A stretch of DNA of 64,000 nt from DATARH01 sp035550515. GTDB taxonomy: Bacteria > Pseudomonadota > Alphaproteobacteria > ATCC43930 > CGMCC-115725. Under the pieces are notes generated by a model that saw nothing but the letters and a program-made list of their open reading frames with translations, was not told the DNA's origin and ran no database searches. How positions within the stretch are numbered: position 1 is the first letter of the stretch; each line of letters begins with the position of its first letter. This document shows, piece after piece, positions 15,865 to 24,810 of this stretch. The stretch is from assembly GCA_035550515.1 (NCBI GenBank), contig DASZOZ010000032.1, positions 1 to 64,000 on the forward strand, in the 5' to 3' direction. A program made the position numbers and the translations under genes.

Positions 15865-18357
15865 TCACACATCCAGATTGGCGACCGACAGCGCGTTGGC
15901 CTGGATGAAGTCGCGGCGGGGTTCGACGAGGTCGCCCATCAGCGTCGAGAAGGTTTCCTCGGCGTCGTCGACATGGTTGACCCGCACCTGCAGGAGCGAG
16001 CGGATTTCCGGGTCGAGCGTGGTTTCCCAGAGCTGGTCGGGGTTCATCTCGCCGAGGCCCTTGTAGCGGGTGATGTCGATGCCGCGGCGGCCGATCTCCA
16101 TGACCGCGTCGACCAGGCTGACGGGGCCGGTGATGCGGAATTCGCGGTCGCGCGCGACCAGCTTGCCGGGCGCCGCATAGGTCTCGCGCAGCATCGCCGC
16201 ATCGCTGTCGAGCCGGCGCGCCTCGCTCGACCCCATCAGCGCCGCCTCGATCAGCCGTGCCTCGCCGACCCCCTGTTTGGTGCGGTTGAAGCGCAAATCG
16301 GCGGTCGCGGTCGCTTCGCCCTGCCACATGCCGTCCTGCGGTTCGCCGATCAGGTTGAGCCGCGCGGCGGTGTTCTGCGCGGCCTCGCCGGCCCGTTCCG
16401 GGACACCGGACAGCGCACCGGCAATCGCCGCCTGCTCGACGACGTCGAGATTGCCGATCTTCGCGGCGAGCGGCAGCAGCAGCCGGCGCTGCACGCGCGC
16501 CTGCTCCAGCAGGTCGCGCAGGTCGTTGCCGCCGCGCTGGCCGCCGTCGTGCTGGGTAAAGACCGCGTCGCGCAGCGTGCTGTCGACGCAATAGGCTTCG
16601 AGCGCCGGGTCGTCCTTGAGGTAGACCGGCTTGGCGTTGCCGCGCTGCAAGCGGTAGAGCGGCGGCTGGGCGATGTACAGAAAACCCTTGTCGATCAGCT
16701 GCGGCATCTGCCGGAAGAAGAACGTCAGCAGCAGGGTGCGGATGTGGCTGCCGTCGACATCGGCGTCGGTCATGATGATGATGCGGTGATAGCGCGTCTT
16801 GTCGACGTCGAAATCCTCGCTGCCGATCCCGGTGCCGATCGCCTGGATCAGCGTGCCGATCTCGGCCGAGCCCAGCATCTTGTCAAAGCGCGCCCGCTCG
16901 ACATTGAGGATCTTGCCCTTGAGCGGCAGGATCGCCTGGAAGCGCCGGTCGCGGCCCTGCTTGGCCGAGCCGCCGGCGCTGTCGCCCTCGACGATGAACA
17001 GCTCGCTCTTTGCCGGGTCGCGCTCCTGGCAATCGGCGAGCTTGCCGGGCAGGTTGGCGATATCGAGCGCGGTCTTGCGGCGGGTCAAGTCGCGCGCCTT
17101 GCGCGCCGCCTCGCGCGCCGCGGCAGCCTCGACCACCTTGGCGACGACCTTGCGCGCCTCTGCCGGGTGCTCCTCGAACCATTGCTGCAGCCGGTCGCCG
17201 ACAATGCCTTCGACCACCGGCCGTACCTCGGACGACACCAGCTTGTCCTTGGTCTGCGACGAGAATTTCGGGTCGGGCAGCTTGACCGAAAGAATGCAGG
17301 TCAGGCCCTCGCGCATATCCTCGCCGGACAGCGCCACCTTCTCCTTCTTCGCCAGGCCGCTGTCATTGGCGTAGGCGTTGACGGTGCGGGTCAGCGCGCC
17401 GCGGAACCCGGCGAGGTGGCTGCCGCCGTCGCGCTGCGGGATGTTGTTGGTAAAGCACAGCATCGTCTCGTGATAGGAGTCGGTCCACTCCATCGCGATC
17501 TCGACAAACATGCCGTCCTTCTCGCCCTTGATCGAGATCGACGGGGTGTGCAGCGCCTGCTTGGAGCGATCGAGATAGTCGACAAAAGCCTCGAGCCCGC
17601 CCTCGTAAAAGAACGTGACGCTTTTCGGCTCGACCCCGCGCAGATCGGTCAATTCCAGCGTGACGCCACCGTTGAGAAAGGCCAGCTCGCGCAGCCGATG
17701 CTCCAAGGTCGTGAAGTCGAATTCGGTGATCGTGAAGGTCTCGGGGCTCGGCATGAAGGTGATTTCGGTGCCGGTCTTCGGCCCCTGGCGCTTTGATCCT
17801 TCCGGCCAGTGCGGCGCCGGTCCGACCTCCTGGAGCGGCGCTTCCGGCGCGCCGTCATGGAAGCGCATGAACCATTCCGAGCCGTTGCGGAAGATGCGCA
17901 GCTCCAGGGTCGACGACAGCGCGTTGACCACCGACACGCCGACCCCGTGCAAGCCGCCCGACACCTTGTACGAGTTCTGGTCGAATTTCCCGCCGGCATG
18001 CAGCTGGGTCATGATGACCTCGGCCGCCGAGACGCCTTCTTCCTGGTGGATGCCGACCGGGATGCCGCGGCCGTTGTCCTTGACCGTGCACGAGCCGTCG
18101 GCGTTGAGCGTGACGTTCACCGTGTCGCAATAGCCTTCGAGCGCCTCGTCGATCGCGTTGTCGACCACCTCGTAGACCATGTGGTGCAGACCCGAGCCGT
18201 CATCGGTGTCGCCGATATACATGCCCGGCCGCTTGCGCACCGGGTCGAGCCCGTGCAGCACGGTGATCGACGACTCGTCATAGGCGCGCGGCACGAGCGG
18301 CTGGCCGGGCATCGGTTCGCTGGGCATCGGTTCGCTGGGCTGAACGGAATGGGTCAT
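15865..18357 (-). CDS. gyrB: DNA gyrase subunit B
   Basis: An 830-residue GyrB. The ATPase domain has EVVDNAIDEALEGYC, GRGIPVGIH and GLHGVGVSVVNALS. The transducer follows, and the TOPRIM domain has EGDSAGGSAKQGRD and TDADVDGSHIRTLLL. The C-terminus contains RYKGLGEMNPDQLWETT. A stretch of roughly 170 residues between the TOPRIM core and the KGLGEMN tail is longer than in E. coli-like short forms but is typical in alphaproteobacteria. The N-terminus carries a small repeated EPMPSEPMPGQP. ATG 18357 is five bases after recF. It ends near the YoeB gene tail-to-tail with only 15 bases between. Confidence 0.97.
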   Translation of the reverse strand: MTHSVQPSEPMPSEPMPGQPLVPRAYDESSITVLHGLDPVRKRPGMYIGDTDDGSGLHHMVYEVVDNAIDEALEGYCDTVNVTLNADGSCTVKDNGRGIPVGIHQEEGVSAAEVIMTQLHAGGKFDQNSYKVSGGLHGVGVSVVNALSSTLELRIFRNGSEWFMRFHDGAPEAPLQEVGPAPHWPEGSKRQGPKTGTEITFMPSPETFTITEFDFTTLEHRLRELAFLNGGVTLELTDLRGVEPKSVTFFYEGGLEAFVDYLDRSKQALHTPSISIKGEKDGMFVEIAMEWTDSYHETMLCFTNNIPQRDGGSHLAGFRGALTRTVNAYANDSGLAKKEKVALSGEDMREGLTCILSVKLPDPKFSSQTKDKLVSSEVRPVVEGIVGDRLQQWFEEHPAEARKVVAKVVEAAAAREAARKARDLTRRKTALDIANLPGKLADCQERDPAKSELFIVEGDSAGGSAKQGRDRRFQAILPLKGKILNVERARFDKMLGSAEIGTLIQAIGTGIGSEDFDVDKTRYHRIIIMTDADVDGSHIRTLLLTFFFRQMPQLIDKGFLYIAQPPLYRLQRGNAKPVYLKDDPALEAYCVDSTLRDAVFTQHDGGQRGGNDLRDLLEQARVQRRLLLPLAAKIGNLDVVEQAAIAGALSGVPERAGEAAQNTAARLNLIGEPQDGMWQGEATATADLRFNRTKQGVGEARLIEAALMGSSEARRLDSDAAMLRETYAAPGKLVARDREFRITGPVSLVDAVMEIGRRGIDITRYKGLGEMNPDQLWETTLDPEIRSLLQVRVNHVDDAEETFSTLMGDLVEPRRDFIQANALSVANLDV

Positions 18358-18362
18358 CTTTT

Positions 18363-19559
18363 TCAGAACGTTGTTGCGGACAGGGTGCCGTCGCTGACCG
18401 ACAGAAACTGTGCGGCCGCACGTAACGGCAAGAACAGCGCGGCATCGGTCCCGGTCAGCCAAACCTGGCTTTCGAGATCGAGCAGCGCCGAGAACAGCGC
18501 CTCGCGGCGGGATGCGTCGAGATGGGCCGCGACCTCGTCGAGCAACAGGAGCGGCGGCTCGCCGCGGGTCTGCCGCTGCAGTCGCGCATGCGCCAGGACG
18601 ATCGCGATCAACAGCGCCTTCTGCTCGCCGGTCGACAGGGTTTCGGCGGGCGTGCCGCGCTCGGCATGGGTGACGCGCAGATCGGCGCGGTGCGGGCCGA
18701 CCGTCGCGCCGCCGGCGACCGCATCGACCCCGCGGCTGTCCTTGAGCGCGGCACGAAAGCGGTCCTCGGCGGCGAGCGCCGGCATCTCGTCGAGCCAGGC
18801 TTCGATCGTTCCGTCGAGGCTCAGCCGCGCGCGCGGGAAGGGGCCTTGCGCCTCGGCGCAGGCCTCGTCGAGCCGCTCGACCGCGTCGCGACGGGCGGCC
18901 GCGACCGCCACACCCTGCGCCGCCATCGTGTCCTCGACCGCGGCGACCCAAACCGGGTCGTTGGAACCCTCTCGCAGCAGCCGCGACCGCTCGCGCATGG
19001 CATGCTCATAGGCCGAAACGCGCGTCGCATGCGCGGGATCGAGACCGAGCACCAACCGGTCGAGAAAGCGACGCCGCGCCAACGGGCCTTCGATAAACAG
19101 CCGGTCCATCTGCGGGGTGAGCCAGGTCACGCCGACGACCATGCCGAGCGCAGCCTGACTGGACGCGGTCTCACCGTCGATGCGCACCACGCGCCGCTCG
19201 CCGCCCGCCGGGTCGCGGCCGGTCCCCAGCCTGACGGCGCCGCGCCGGGTTTCGACCGTCGCCGCGACGGCCCAACAAGGTTCGCCGTCGTCGTCGCTCC
19301 CCCGCCGGTCGAGATCGCCGAGCCGGGCGTTGCGCAACCCGCGCCCCGGCGACAGGATCGACACCGCCTCGAGCAGGTTGGTCTTGCCGGCGCCGTTGGG
19401 TCCGGTCAGCACGACCGGCCCGGCCGCCAGATCGAGGCGGGCGGAGCGGTAATTGCGGAAATCGGTGAGCGCCAGGCGCGTCACGCCGACCGGCCCGGGG
19501 TGGGGCGGCGGGATCGCGATGTCACCGCTGGTGCGGTCCTCATGCACCCCCATCCTCAT
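18363..19559 (-). CDS. recF: DNA replication and repair protein RecF
   Basis: About 398 residues of an SMC-like ATPase that loads RecA at gaps via RecO/RecR. The Walker A GPNGAGKTNLLEA, the ABC signature LSTGEQKALLIAI and Walker B LLLLDEVAAHLD are intact. The core begins TRLALTDFRNYRSARLDL. The start is uncertain: ATG 19559 and ATG 19553 are both in frame with poor ribosome sites, and the family core starts about 25 residues later. It lies 71 bases after dnaN and five bases before gyrB. Confidence 0.92.
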   Translation of the reverse strand: MRMGVHEDRTSGDIAIPPPHPGPVGVTRLALTDFRNYRSARLDLAAGPVVLTGPNGAGKTNLLEAVSILSPGRGLRNARLGDLDRRGSDDDGEPCWAVAATVETRRGAVRLGTGRDPAGGERRVVRIDGETASSQAALGMVVGVTWLTPQMDRLFIEGPLARRRFLDRLVLGLDPAHATRVSAYEHAMRERSRLLREGSNDPVWVAAVEDTMAAQGVAVAAARRDAVERLDEACAEAQGPFPRARLSLDGTIEAWLDEMPALAAEDRFRAALKDSRGVDAVAGGATVGPHRADLRVTHAERGTPAETLSTGEQKALLIAIVLAHARLQRQTRGEPPLLLLDEVAAHLDASRREALFSALLDLESQVWLTGTDAALFLPLRAAAQFLSVSDGTLSATTF

Positions 19560-19630
19560 GCTCGTCCATATGGGGCGGGGGACCCCCAAAAACCAGCCTA
19601 AAAGCCTGAAAATTCGTAAGATTCGGGTGA

Positions 19631-20761
19631 TCAGACCCGCATCGGCATGAGCACGTAGAGGGCGCTCGCATCGGCGCTGTCGCGCACCACGGTGGGGGAC
19701 GCCGCGTCGGACATTGCAAACAATGCCGCCTCGCCTTCGATCTGCTCGGTGATGTCGAGCAAGTAGCGGGAATTGAAACCGATTTCGATCGGCGTGCTCT
19801 GATAGCGGACCTCCAGCTCCTCGATCGCGGTGCCGTTCTCGGGGCTGGTGGCCGAGACGGTCAGGCTGCCGCGCTCGATCGCCAGCTTCACCGCGCGGCT
19901 GCGCTCGGTCGAGATGGTGGAAACCCGGTCGACCGCCTCGGCGAATTCCTTGCACGGCACTTCGAGCATCTTGTCGTTGCCGGTCGGGATCACCCGGTCG
20001 TAATCGGGGAACGTGCCGTCGATCAGCTTGGAGGTGAGCGCCGCCTCGCCGATCGCGCAGCGGATCTTGGTGTCGCCCAGCGAGACCTGGACCTCGTCGT
20101 CGCCTTCCTCGACCAGCTTGCGCAGCTCGATAACGGTCTTGCGCGGGACGATGACGCCGGGCATTCCCGCCGCGCCTTCCGGCAGCACCATCTCGATGCG
20201 GGCGAGGCGGTGGCCGTCCGTCGCCACCGAGCGCAGCACCGGCACCTCGTTGTTTTTGGTGGCGTGCAGATAGATGCCGTTCAGGTAGTAGCGCGTCTCC
20301 TCGGTCGAGATCGCGAAGCGCGTGCGGTCGATCAGGCCGCGCATCTCGGCGGCGGTCAGCGTGAAGTGGTGCGGCAGCTCGGCGCCCGTCATCACCGGGT
20401 AGTCTTCCGGCGGCAGGCAGGACAGGGTGAACGTCGAGCGCCCGGAGCGGAGCACCATCTCGTTGCGCTCGCCGCCGGGGCCGCCTGGCGTTTCGAGCTC
20501 GACCTGGGCGCCTTCGCGCAGCTTGCGGACGATGTCGTACAGCGTGTGGGCCGGGGCCGTCGTGCGGCCCTCGCCGTCGATTCGCGCGGCGACCGACTCG
20601 ACGATCTCGAGATCCATGTCGGTGGCGCTCAGCGCCAGCTTGCCGGCCCCTGCGCGCAGCAGCACATTCGACAGGATGGGGATGGTCGTGCGCCGCTCGA
20701 CAACGCTCTGGACATGGCTCAGCGCCTTGAGAAGAGCGGCGCGTTCGATTGTCAGCTTCAT
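19631..20761 (-). CDS. dnaN: DNA polymerase III beta sliding clamp
   Basis: A 376-residue beta clamp of three similar domains. It begins MKLTIERAALLKALSHVQSV, contains IPILSNVLLRAG, SCLPPEDYPVM, ATDGHRLARIEMVLP and ends DSADASALYVLMPMRV. The C-terminal PMRV matches the usual PMR(L/V) ending. The length is normal. It is the second gene of the dnaA-dnaN-recF-gyrB block, with 146 bases between it and dnaA. Confidence 0.97.
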   Translation of the reverse strand: MKLTIERAALLKALSHVQSVVERRTTIPILSNVLLRAGAGKLALSATDMDLEIVESVAARIDGEGRTTAPAHTLYDIVRKLREGAQVELETPGGPGGERNEMVLRSGRSTFTLSCLPPEDYPVMTGAELPHHFTLTAAEMRGLIDRTRFAISTEETRYYLNGIYLHATKNNEVPVLRSVATDGHRLARIEMVLPEGAAGMPGVIVPRKTVIELRKLVEEGDDEVQVSLGDTKIRCAIGEAALTSKLIDGTFPDYDRVIPTGNDKMLEVPCKEFAEAVDRVSTISTERSRAVKLAIERGSLTVSATSPENGTAIEELEVRYQSTPIEIGFNSRYLLDITEQIEGEAALFAMSDAASPTVVRDSADASALYVLMPMRV

Positions 20762-20907
20762 GGTTTCAGCGCGACTGTTTTAGGGGTCGGAACCGGGTCC
20801 CGACCGCTTTTCCCAGCAGGACGCCTCAGGGAGTGCGGACGGTTAAACATCATAGCACGGAAGTGCCGCGGCCCCACTGGATTCGGGCGGCCGTGCACGC
20901 CGCCCGG

Positions 20908-22305
20908 TCAGCCTCCCAGCATGCGGTGCAGCAGGTCCACATCCTCCGCCAGCGCCCGGTCGCTGACCATCAGCTCCTCGATTTTCTTGACCGCGTGCAT
21001 GACCGTGGTGTGATCCCGGCCGCCGAATTTGCGGCCGATTTCGGGCAGCGAGCGCTGCGTCAGCTGCTTGGCCAGATACATCGCCACCTGGCGCGGGCGG
21101 GCGACGACCCGGGCGCGACGGCTCGAGGTCATCTCCGCCATCTTCATGTTGAAATGCTCGGCGACGCGCCGCTGGATCTCGTCGATCGTCACGCGGCGCT
21201 CGTTGGCGCGCAGCAAGTCCTGCAACAGTTCCTGAACCGCCTCGAGCGTCAGATCGCGTCGCACGAGCTGGGTGTGCGCGCCGATCCGGTTCAGCGCGCC
21301 TTCGAGTTCCCGCACGTTGGACGTGATCTTGTGCGCCAGGAACTCCATGACCTTTTGCGGCGGCTGCAGGCCCATCTGCTCGGCCTTCGACTCGAGGATG
21401 CCGAGCCGCAGCTCGTATGTCGTCGGGTGGATGTCGGCGACCAGCCCCCAACCGAGGCGCGAGCGCATGCGCTCCTCGATATCGAGGTCGGAGGGTGATT
21501 TGTCGGCCGAGATGACGATCTGCCGGTTCTGGTCGACCAGCGCGTTGAAGGTGTGAAAAAACTCCTCCTGGGTCGAGTCCTTGCCGCTGATGAATTGCAC
21601 GTCGTCGATCATCAGCAGGTCGACCGAGCGGAACTGCTCCTTGAAGTCCATCGTCGAGCGGAAGCGCAGCGCCCGGATGAACTGGTACATGAACTTCTCG
21701 GCCGACAGGTAGATGACCTTGCGCGCCGGCGCATGGCTGCGGACGTGCCAGGCGATGGCATGCATCAGATGCGTCTTGCCGAGCCCGACCCCGCCGTACA
21801 GGAAGAGCGGGTTGAACGGCACCGAATGGTTTGGTGCGGTGCACGCCTCGGCGACCCGCCGCGCCGCCGCATGGGCCAGCTCGTTCGGCTTGCCGACGAC
21901 AAAGTTCTCAAACGTCAGCCGCGCATCAAGGGCGGCCGCGACGTTCTTATCGTCGGGCCTATCATCCGCGCCGTCGATCGCGCCGGCTTCGGCGGAGGCG
22001 GCGTCGGGCTCGACGCTCGCCGCCGCCTGCTCGCCGCGCCGCCGGTGCGGGTCGACGACAAAGGAGATGCGGCGCACCGCGTTGTTCTCCGATCGCCACA
22101 GGGCCAGCAGGCGGTCGGCGTAATGCGTCGTCACCCAGTCGCGCAGAAAGCGGGTCGGGACGGCGATGACCCCTTCGCCGCCGGCCACCCGTTCGACGGT
22201 CATCGACCCGAACCAAGAGCGATAGGCGGTCTCGCCAACCTCCCGCCGCATGCGGCCCAAAACCCGCGACCAATCGCTTGGCGATCCCGCCGACCTGGCA
22301 CTCAT
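20908..22305 (-). CDS. dnaA: Chromosomal replication initiator DnaA
   Basis: A 465-residue initiator. Domain I begins WSRVLGRMRREVGETAYRSW; a Glu/Ala/Asp-rich linker follows. The AAA+ domain has NPLFLYGGVGLGKTHLMHAI (Walker A) and DLLMIDDVQFISGKD (Walker B). The C-terminal DNA-binding helix-turn-helix has GGRDHTTVMHAVKKI. The ATG at 22305 follows CGGAG at suitable spacing; several GTGs up to 22335 are in frame but less likely. It stands alone in its transcript or heads the block, with rpsT upstream ending in a terminator. Confidence 0.96.
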   Translation of the reverse strand: MSARSAGSPSDWSRVLGRMRREVGETAYRSWFGSMTVERVAGGEGVIAVPTRFLRDWVTTHYADRLLALWRSENNAVRRISFVVDPHRRRGEQAAASVEPDAASAEAGAIDGADDRPDDKNVAAALDARLTFENFVVGKPNELAHAAARRVAEACTAPNHSVPFNPLFLYGGVGLGKTHLMHAIAWHVRSHAPARKVIYLSAEKFMYQFIRALRFRSTMDFKEQFRSVDLLMIDDVQFISGKDSTQEEFFHTFNALVDQNRQIVISADKSPSDLDIEERMRSRLGWGLVADIHPTTYELRLGILESKAEQMGLQPPQKVMEFLAHKITSNVRELEGALNRIGAHTQLVRRDLTLEAVQELLQDLLRANERRVTIDEIQRRVAEHFNMKMAEMTSSRRARVVARPRQVAMYLAKQLTQRSLPEIGRKFGGRDHTTVMHAVKKIEELMVSDRALAEDVDLLHRMLGG

Positions 22306-22689
22306 CGGGCCCGGCTCCGTCACATCCCCCACCACTGTCGCCCCCGCGAAAGCCCAAGTATCAACACAACGGTGCGGTCGCCTTTACAGCAATCGGCACT
22401 GTTGCAAAGGCACAAAAGTGCTTTCCAGCCTAGGTATTGGGGAATTCCCCCCCTGCACGGGCGCACTTTATTGTGGCCGCGTCTTTAATTCCGGGAATTT
22501 TGCTAACGATTGACCTGTGCTCGGAGCGCGGTTTGTGTTGCTCCGATGTCAGAAACCTTATCGTAGATGGCGGATCGATGGCAATACGATCAAACCGGCT
22601 AGCCTAAAAATTTTTATTGCGTGAAGCGATTGACGGAAGAAGTAAAAAGTGCGTGTTACGCACATCCGGCACGAGGTTGAGATTTGGCC
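22306..22689. other. dnaA-rpsT intergenic region, no clear oriC
   Basis: This is the longest gap in the window. It is AT-richer than its surroundings, with an A/T run (CTAAAAATTTTTATTG near 22603-22618), and holds the dnaA promoter and leader plus the rpsT terminator at 22643-22663. I looked for TTATNCACA-type DnaA boxes on both strands and found none; the closest (TTATCGTAG near 22560, TTATTGTGG near 22469) are poor. It is therefore unlikely to be a normal DnaA-box origin. Many alphaproteobacteria have oriC elsewhere, often near hemE. Confidence 0.6.
22643..22663 (-). terminator. Rho-independent terminator after rpsT
   Basis: On the minus strand GTGCGT-AAC-ACGCAC forms a perfect six-pair hairpin (22663-22649) followed directly by TTTTT. 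It lies 27 bases after the rpsT stop and isolates rpsT from dnaA. Confidence 0.85.
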
Positions 22690-22950
22690 TTATAAGGCAC
22701 TGATTCTGGCCGATAAACGGGAAAGTTTCCGGGCCACCGTGTTCTTGTGCATGACGCCCTTGGTGGTCGCCCCGTGAAGCTCGGGCTGGGCTGCCTGGAA
22801 AGCCGTTTGCGCGGCCGCCTTGTCGCCGCTGCTGATCGCCAATTCGACCTTCTTGACAAAGGTGCGCACACGGCTCAGTCGCGCGCGATTGACTGCGGTG
22901 CGCTTTTCGGTCTGGCGAAGCCGTTTCTCCGCCGATTTATGATGAGGCAT
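22690..22950 (-). CDS. rpsT: 30S ribosomal protein S20
   Basis: An 86-residue, very basic helical protein that binds 16S rRNA early in assembly. The start MPHHKSAEKRLRQTEKRTAV and the GVMHKNTVARKLSRL tail are diagnostic. It has its own terminator. rpsT next to dnaA is a common alphaproteobacterial arrangement. Confidence 0.97.
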   Translation of the reverse strand: MPHHKSAEKRLRQTEKRTAVNRARLSRVRTFVKKVELAISSGDKAAAQTAFQAAQPELHGATTKGVMHKNTVARKLSRLSARISAL

Positions 22951-23029
22951 CGTCTATCGCCCGGTCCCAAGGAAACGGGGCTTATATCGGCGACGGCCCG
23001 CACAGTCAACCGCCGCCAACCGCTATGGA

Positions 23030-23815
23030 TCAGCGGTTGCGGAAGGCCGGCTTGCGCTTTTCGACAAAGGCGGCCATGCCCTCTTTCTGGTCCTCCGTCG
23101 CGAAAGTCGCGTGAAACAGCCGCCGCTCGAAGCGGACGCCTTCGGCCAGGGTCGTCTCGAACGCCCGGTTGACCGACTCCTTCACCATCATCGCGACGGG
23201 GTGGGACATGCCGGCAACCCGTTCGGCGACCGCAACCGCCTCGGCAAGCAGCTTGTCGGGCGGGACGATGCGGCTGACCAGCCCGGCCCGCTCCGCCTCC
23301 GCGGCGTCCATCATCCGGCCGGTGAGACATAAATCCATCGCCTTCGCCTTGCCGATAAACCGCGGCAGGCGTTGCGTGCCGCCGGCGCCGGGCATCGTGC
23401 CGAGCTGGATTTCCGGCTGGCCGAACTTGGCGGTCTCGGCGGCGATGACGATATCGCACATCATCGCGACCTCGCAGCCGCCGCCGAGCGCGAACCCGCC
23501 GACCGCCGCGATCACCGGTTTCCGGCATTGCCCGACCCGTTCCCAGCCGCGCGTGATGAAGTCCTGAGTGTAAGCGTCGATGTAGGTTTTGGCCTGCATC
23601 TCCTTGATATCGGCGCCCGCCGCAAAAGCGCGCTCGTTGCCGGTCAGGACGATTGCGCCGATCGCGGGGTCGAATTCGAGATCGTCGAGCGCGGCGCCCA
23701 ACGCGTCGATGAGCTCCGCGTTGAGGGCGTTGAGCGCCGCCGGACGATTGAGCCTGACAATGCCGACGGCACCCCGGCGCTCGACGAGCACGGTGTTTTC
23801 CTGCGCGTCCGTCAT
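23030..23815 (-). CDS. Enoyl-CoA hydratase (crotonase)
   Basis: A 261-residue crotonase hydrating trans-2-enoyl-CoA in fatty-acid beta-oxidation. Features are LNRPAALNALN, the oxyanion-hole segment FAAGADIKEM, the GGFALGGGCEVAMMCDIVIA region with the first catalytic Glu, and PEIQLGTMPGAGGTQRLPR with the second catalytic Glu. It is very close to mitochondrial short-chain ECHS1 in layout. GGGAGGA precedes the ATG. It sits between mutM and rpsT in the same direction, a conserved order in related genomes. Confidence 0.93.
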   Translation of the reverse strand: MTDAQENTVLVERRGAVGIVRLNRPAALNALNAELIDALGAALDDLEFDPAIGAIVLTGNERAFAAGADIKEMQAKTYIDAYTQDFITRGWERVGQCRKPVIAAVGGFALGGGCEVAMMCDIVIAAETAKFGQPEIQLGTMPGAGGTQRLPRFIGKAKAMDLCLTGRMMDAAEAERAGLVSRIVPPDKLLAEAVAVAERVAGMSHPVAMMVKESVNRAFETTLAEGVRFERRLFHATFATEDQKEGMAAFVEKRKPAFRNR

Positions 23816-23914
23816 CCCATCCTCCCTGACCCGGCTGTCGTGTTAAGCTGTCATTGCCGGCACGGCGACGCAATCCCGCGTCTGCTATGCAATGTCACCG
23901 AGACGGAGGCGCGG

Positions 23915-24742
23915 TCAGCGCTGCTTTCTGGCGCAATAGAAGGTCGAGCGGCCCGACTGGGCGATGCGCTGCACGCCTTCCTTGCAGGTGCAGCCGGGGC
24001 AGGGTTCGCCCTCGCGGCCATAGACCGCCCATTTATGCTGAAAATACCCGAGTTCGCCGTCGGCCTGCACGTAATCGCGCAGCGACGAGCCGCCCGCTTC
24101 GATGGCGTCGGTCAGCGTCGCCTTGATCGCCGCGGCGAGTTTTTGGGCGCGGGCGCCGGTGACCGTCGCGGCGAGGCGGCGCGGCGAGAGCCCGGCGCGG
24201 TACAGCGCCTCGCACACATAGATGTTGCCCAGTCCGGCGACCACCTTCTGATCGAGCAGCGCCGCCTTGATCGGGGTCATCTTGCCGGCCAGTTTGCCGG
24301 CCAGGTATTTGCCGTCGAACCCCGGCTCCAGCGGTTCCGGCCCCATCTCGGCGAGCAGCGGGTGCGCCGCCTCCTCGCCGCGCCGCATGTAGTCGAGCAG
24401 CCCGAAACGCCGCGCATCGTTGAACCGCACGACGGTGCCGTCGTCGAGCGTCAGCACCACGTGGTCGTGGCGCGCGTGCGGCGTGTCGGCCGTCCCCGCG
24501 GTGATCCGCCCCGACATGCCGAGATGCAGCAGCAGCGTGCCGTTGTCGTCGAGCTCGATCAGGATGTATTTGCCGCGCCGGCTCAGCTTGCCGATCGCGG
24601 CGCCGGTCAGCCTATGCGCCAGCATCGGCGGAAACGGCCGGCGCAAATCCTGGCGGCGCAGCTCGGCCGTGACGATCTTGCGGCCGGTCATCTTGAGCGC
24701 CAGGCCGCGCCTTACGGTTTCGACTTCAGGGAGTTCGGGCAT
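23915..24742 (-). CDS. mutM: Formamidopyrimidine-DNA glycosylase
   Basis: A 275-residue Fpg that excises 8-oxoguanine. It starts PELPEVETVRRGL with the catalytic Pro/Glu, and has the conserved beta-loop and helix-two-turn-helix region (GLGNIYVCEALYRAGLSP). The C-terminal zinc finger is unusual: cysteines at 248, 251, 253 and 270, but the normal last ligand is Lys273 (STFYCARKQR rather than YC-x-x-CQ). An extra Cys253 may take its place. The gene is divergent from ubiE with 68 bases between. Confidence 0.94.
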   Translation of the reverse strand: MPELPEVETVRRGLALKMTGRKIVTAELRRQDLRRPFPPMLAHRLTGAAIGKLSRRGKYILIELDDNGTLLLHLGMSGRITAGTADTPHARHDHVVLTLDDGTVVRFNDARRFGLLDYMRRGEEAAHPLLAEMGPEPLEPGFDGKYLAGKLAGKMTPIKAALLDQKVVAGLGNIYVCEALYRAGLSPRRLAATVTGARAQKLAAAIKATLTDAIEAGGSSLRDYVQADGELGYFQHKWAVYGREGEPCPGCTCKEGVQRIAQSGRSTFYCARKQR

Positions 24743-24810
24743 CGGGTCGCGTTAGTCTGTTGCGGCCGGCGGGTGCCGTTCGCGCGGAAATCAGGCTATC
24801 TTCCTGCCCG

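Noticed and set aside
22306..22689. Canonical oriC upstream of dnaA
   Set aside because: No TTATNCACA-type boxes on either strand; only loose matches.
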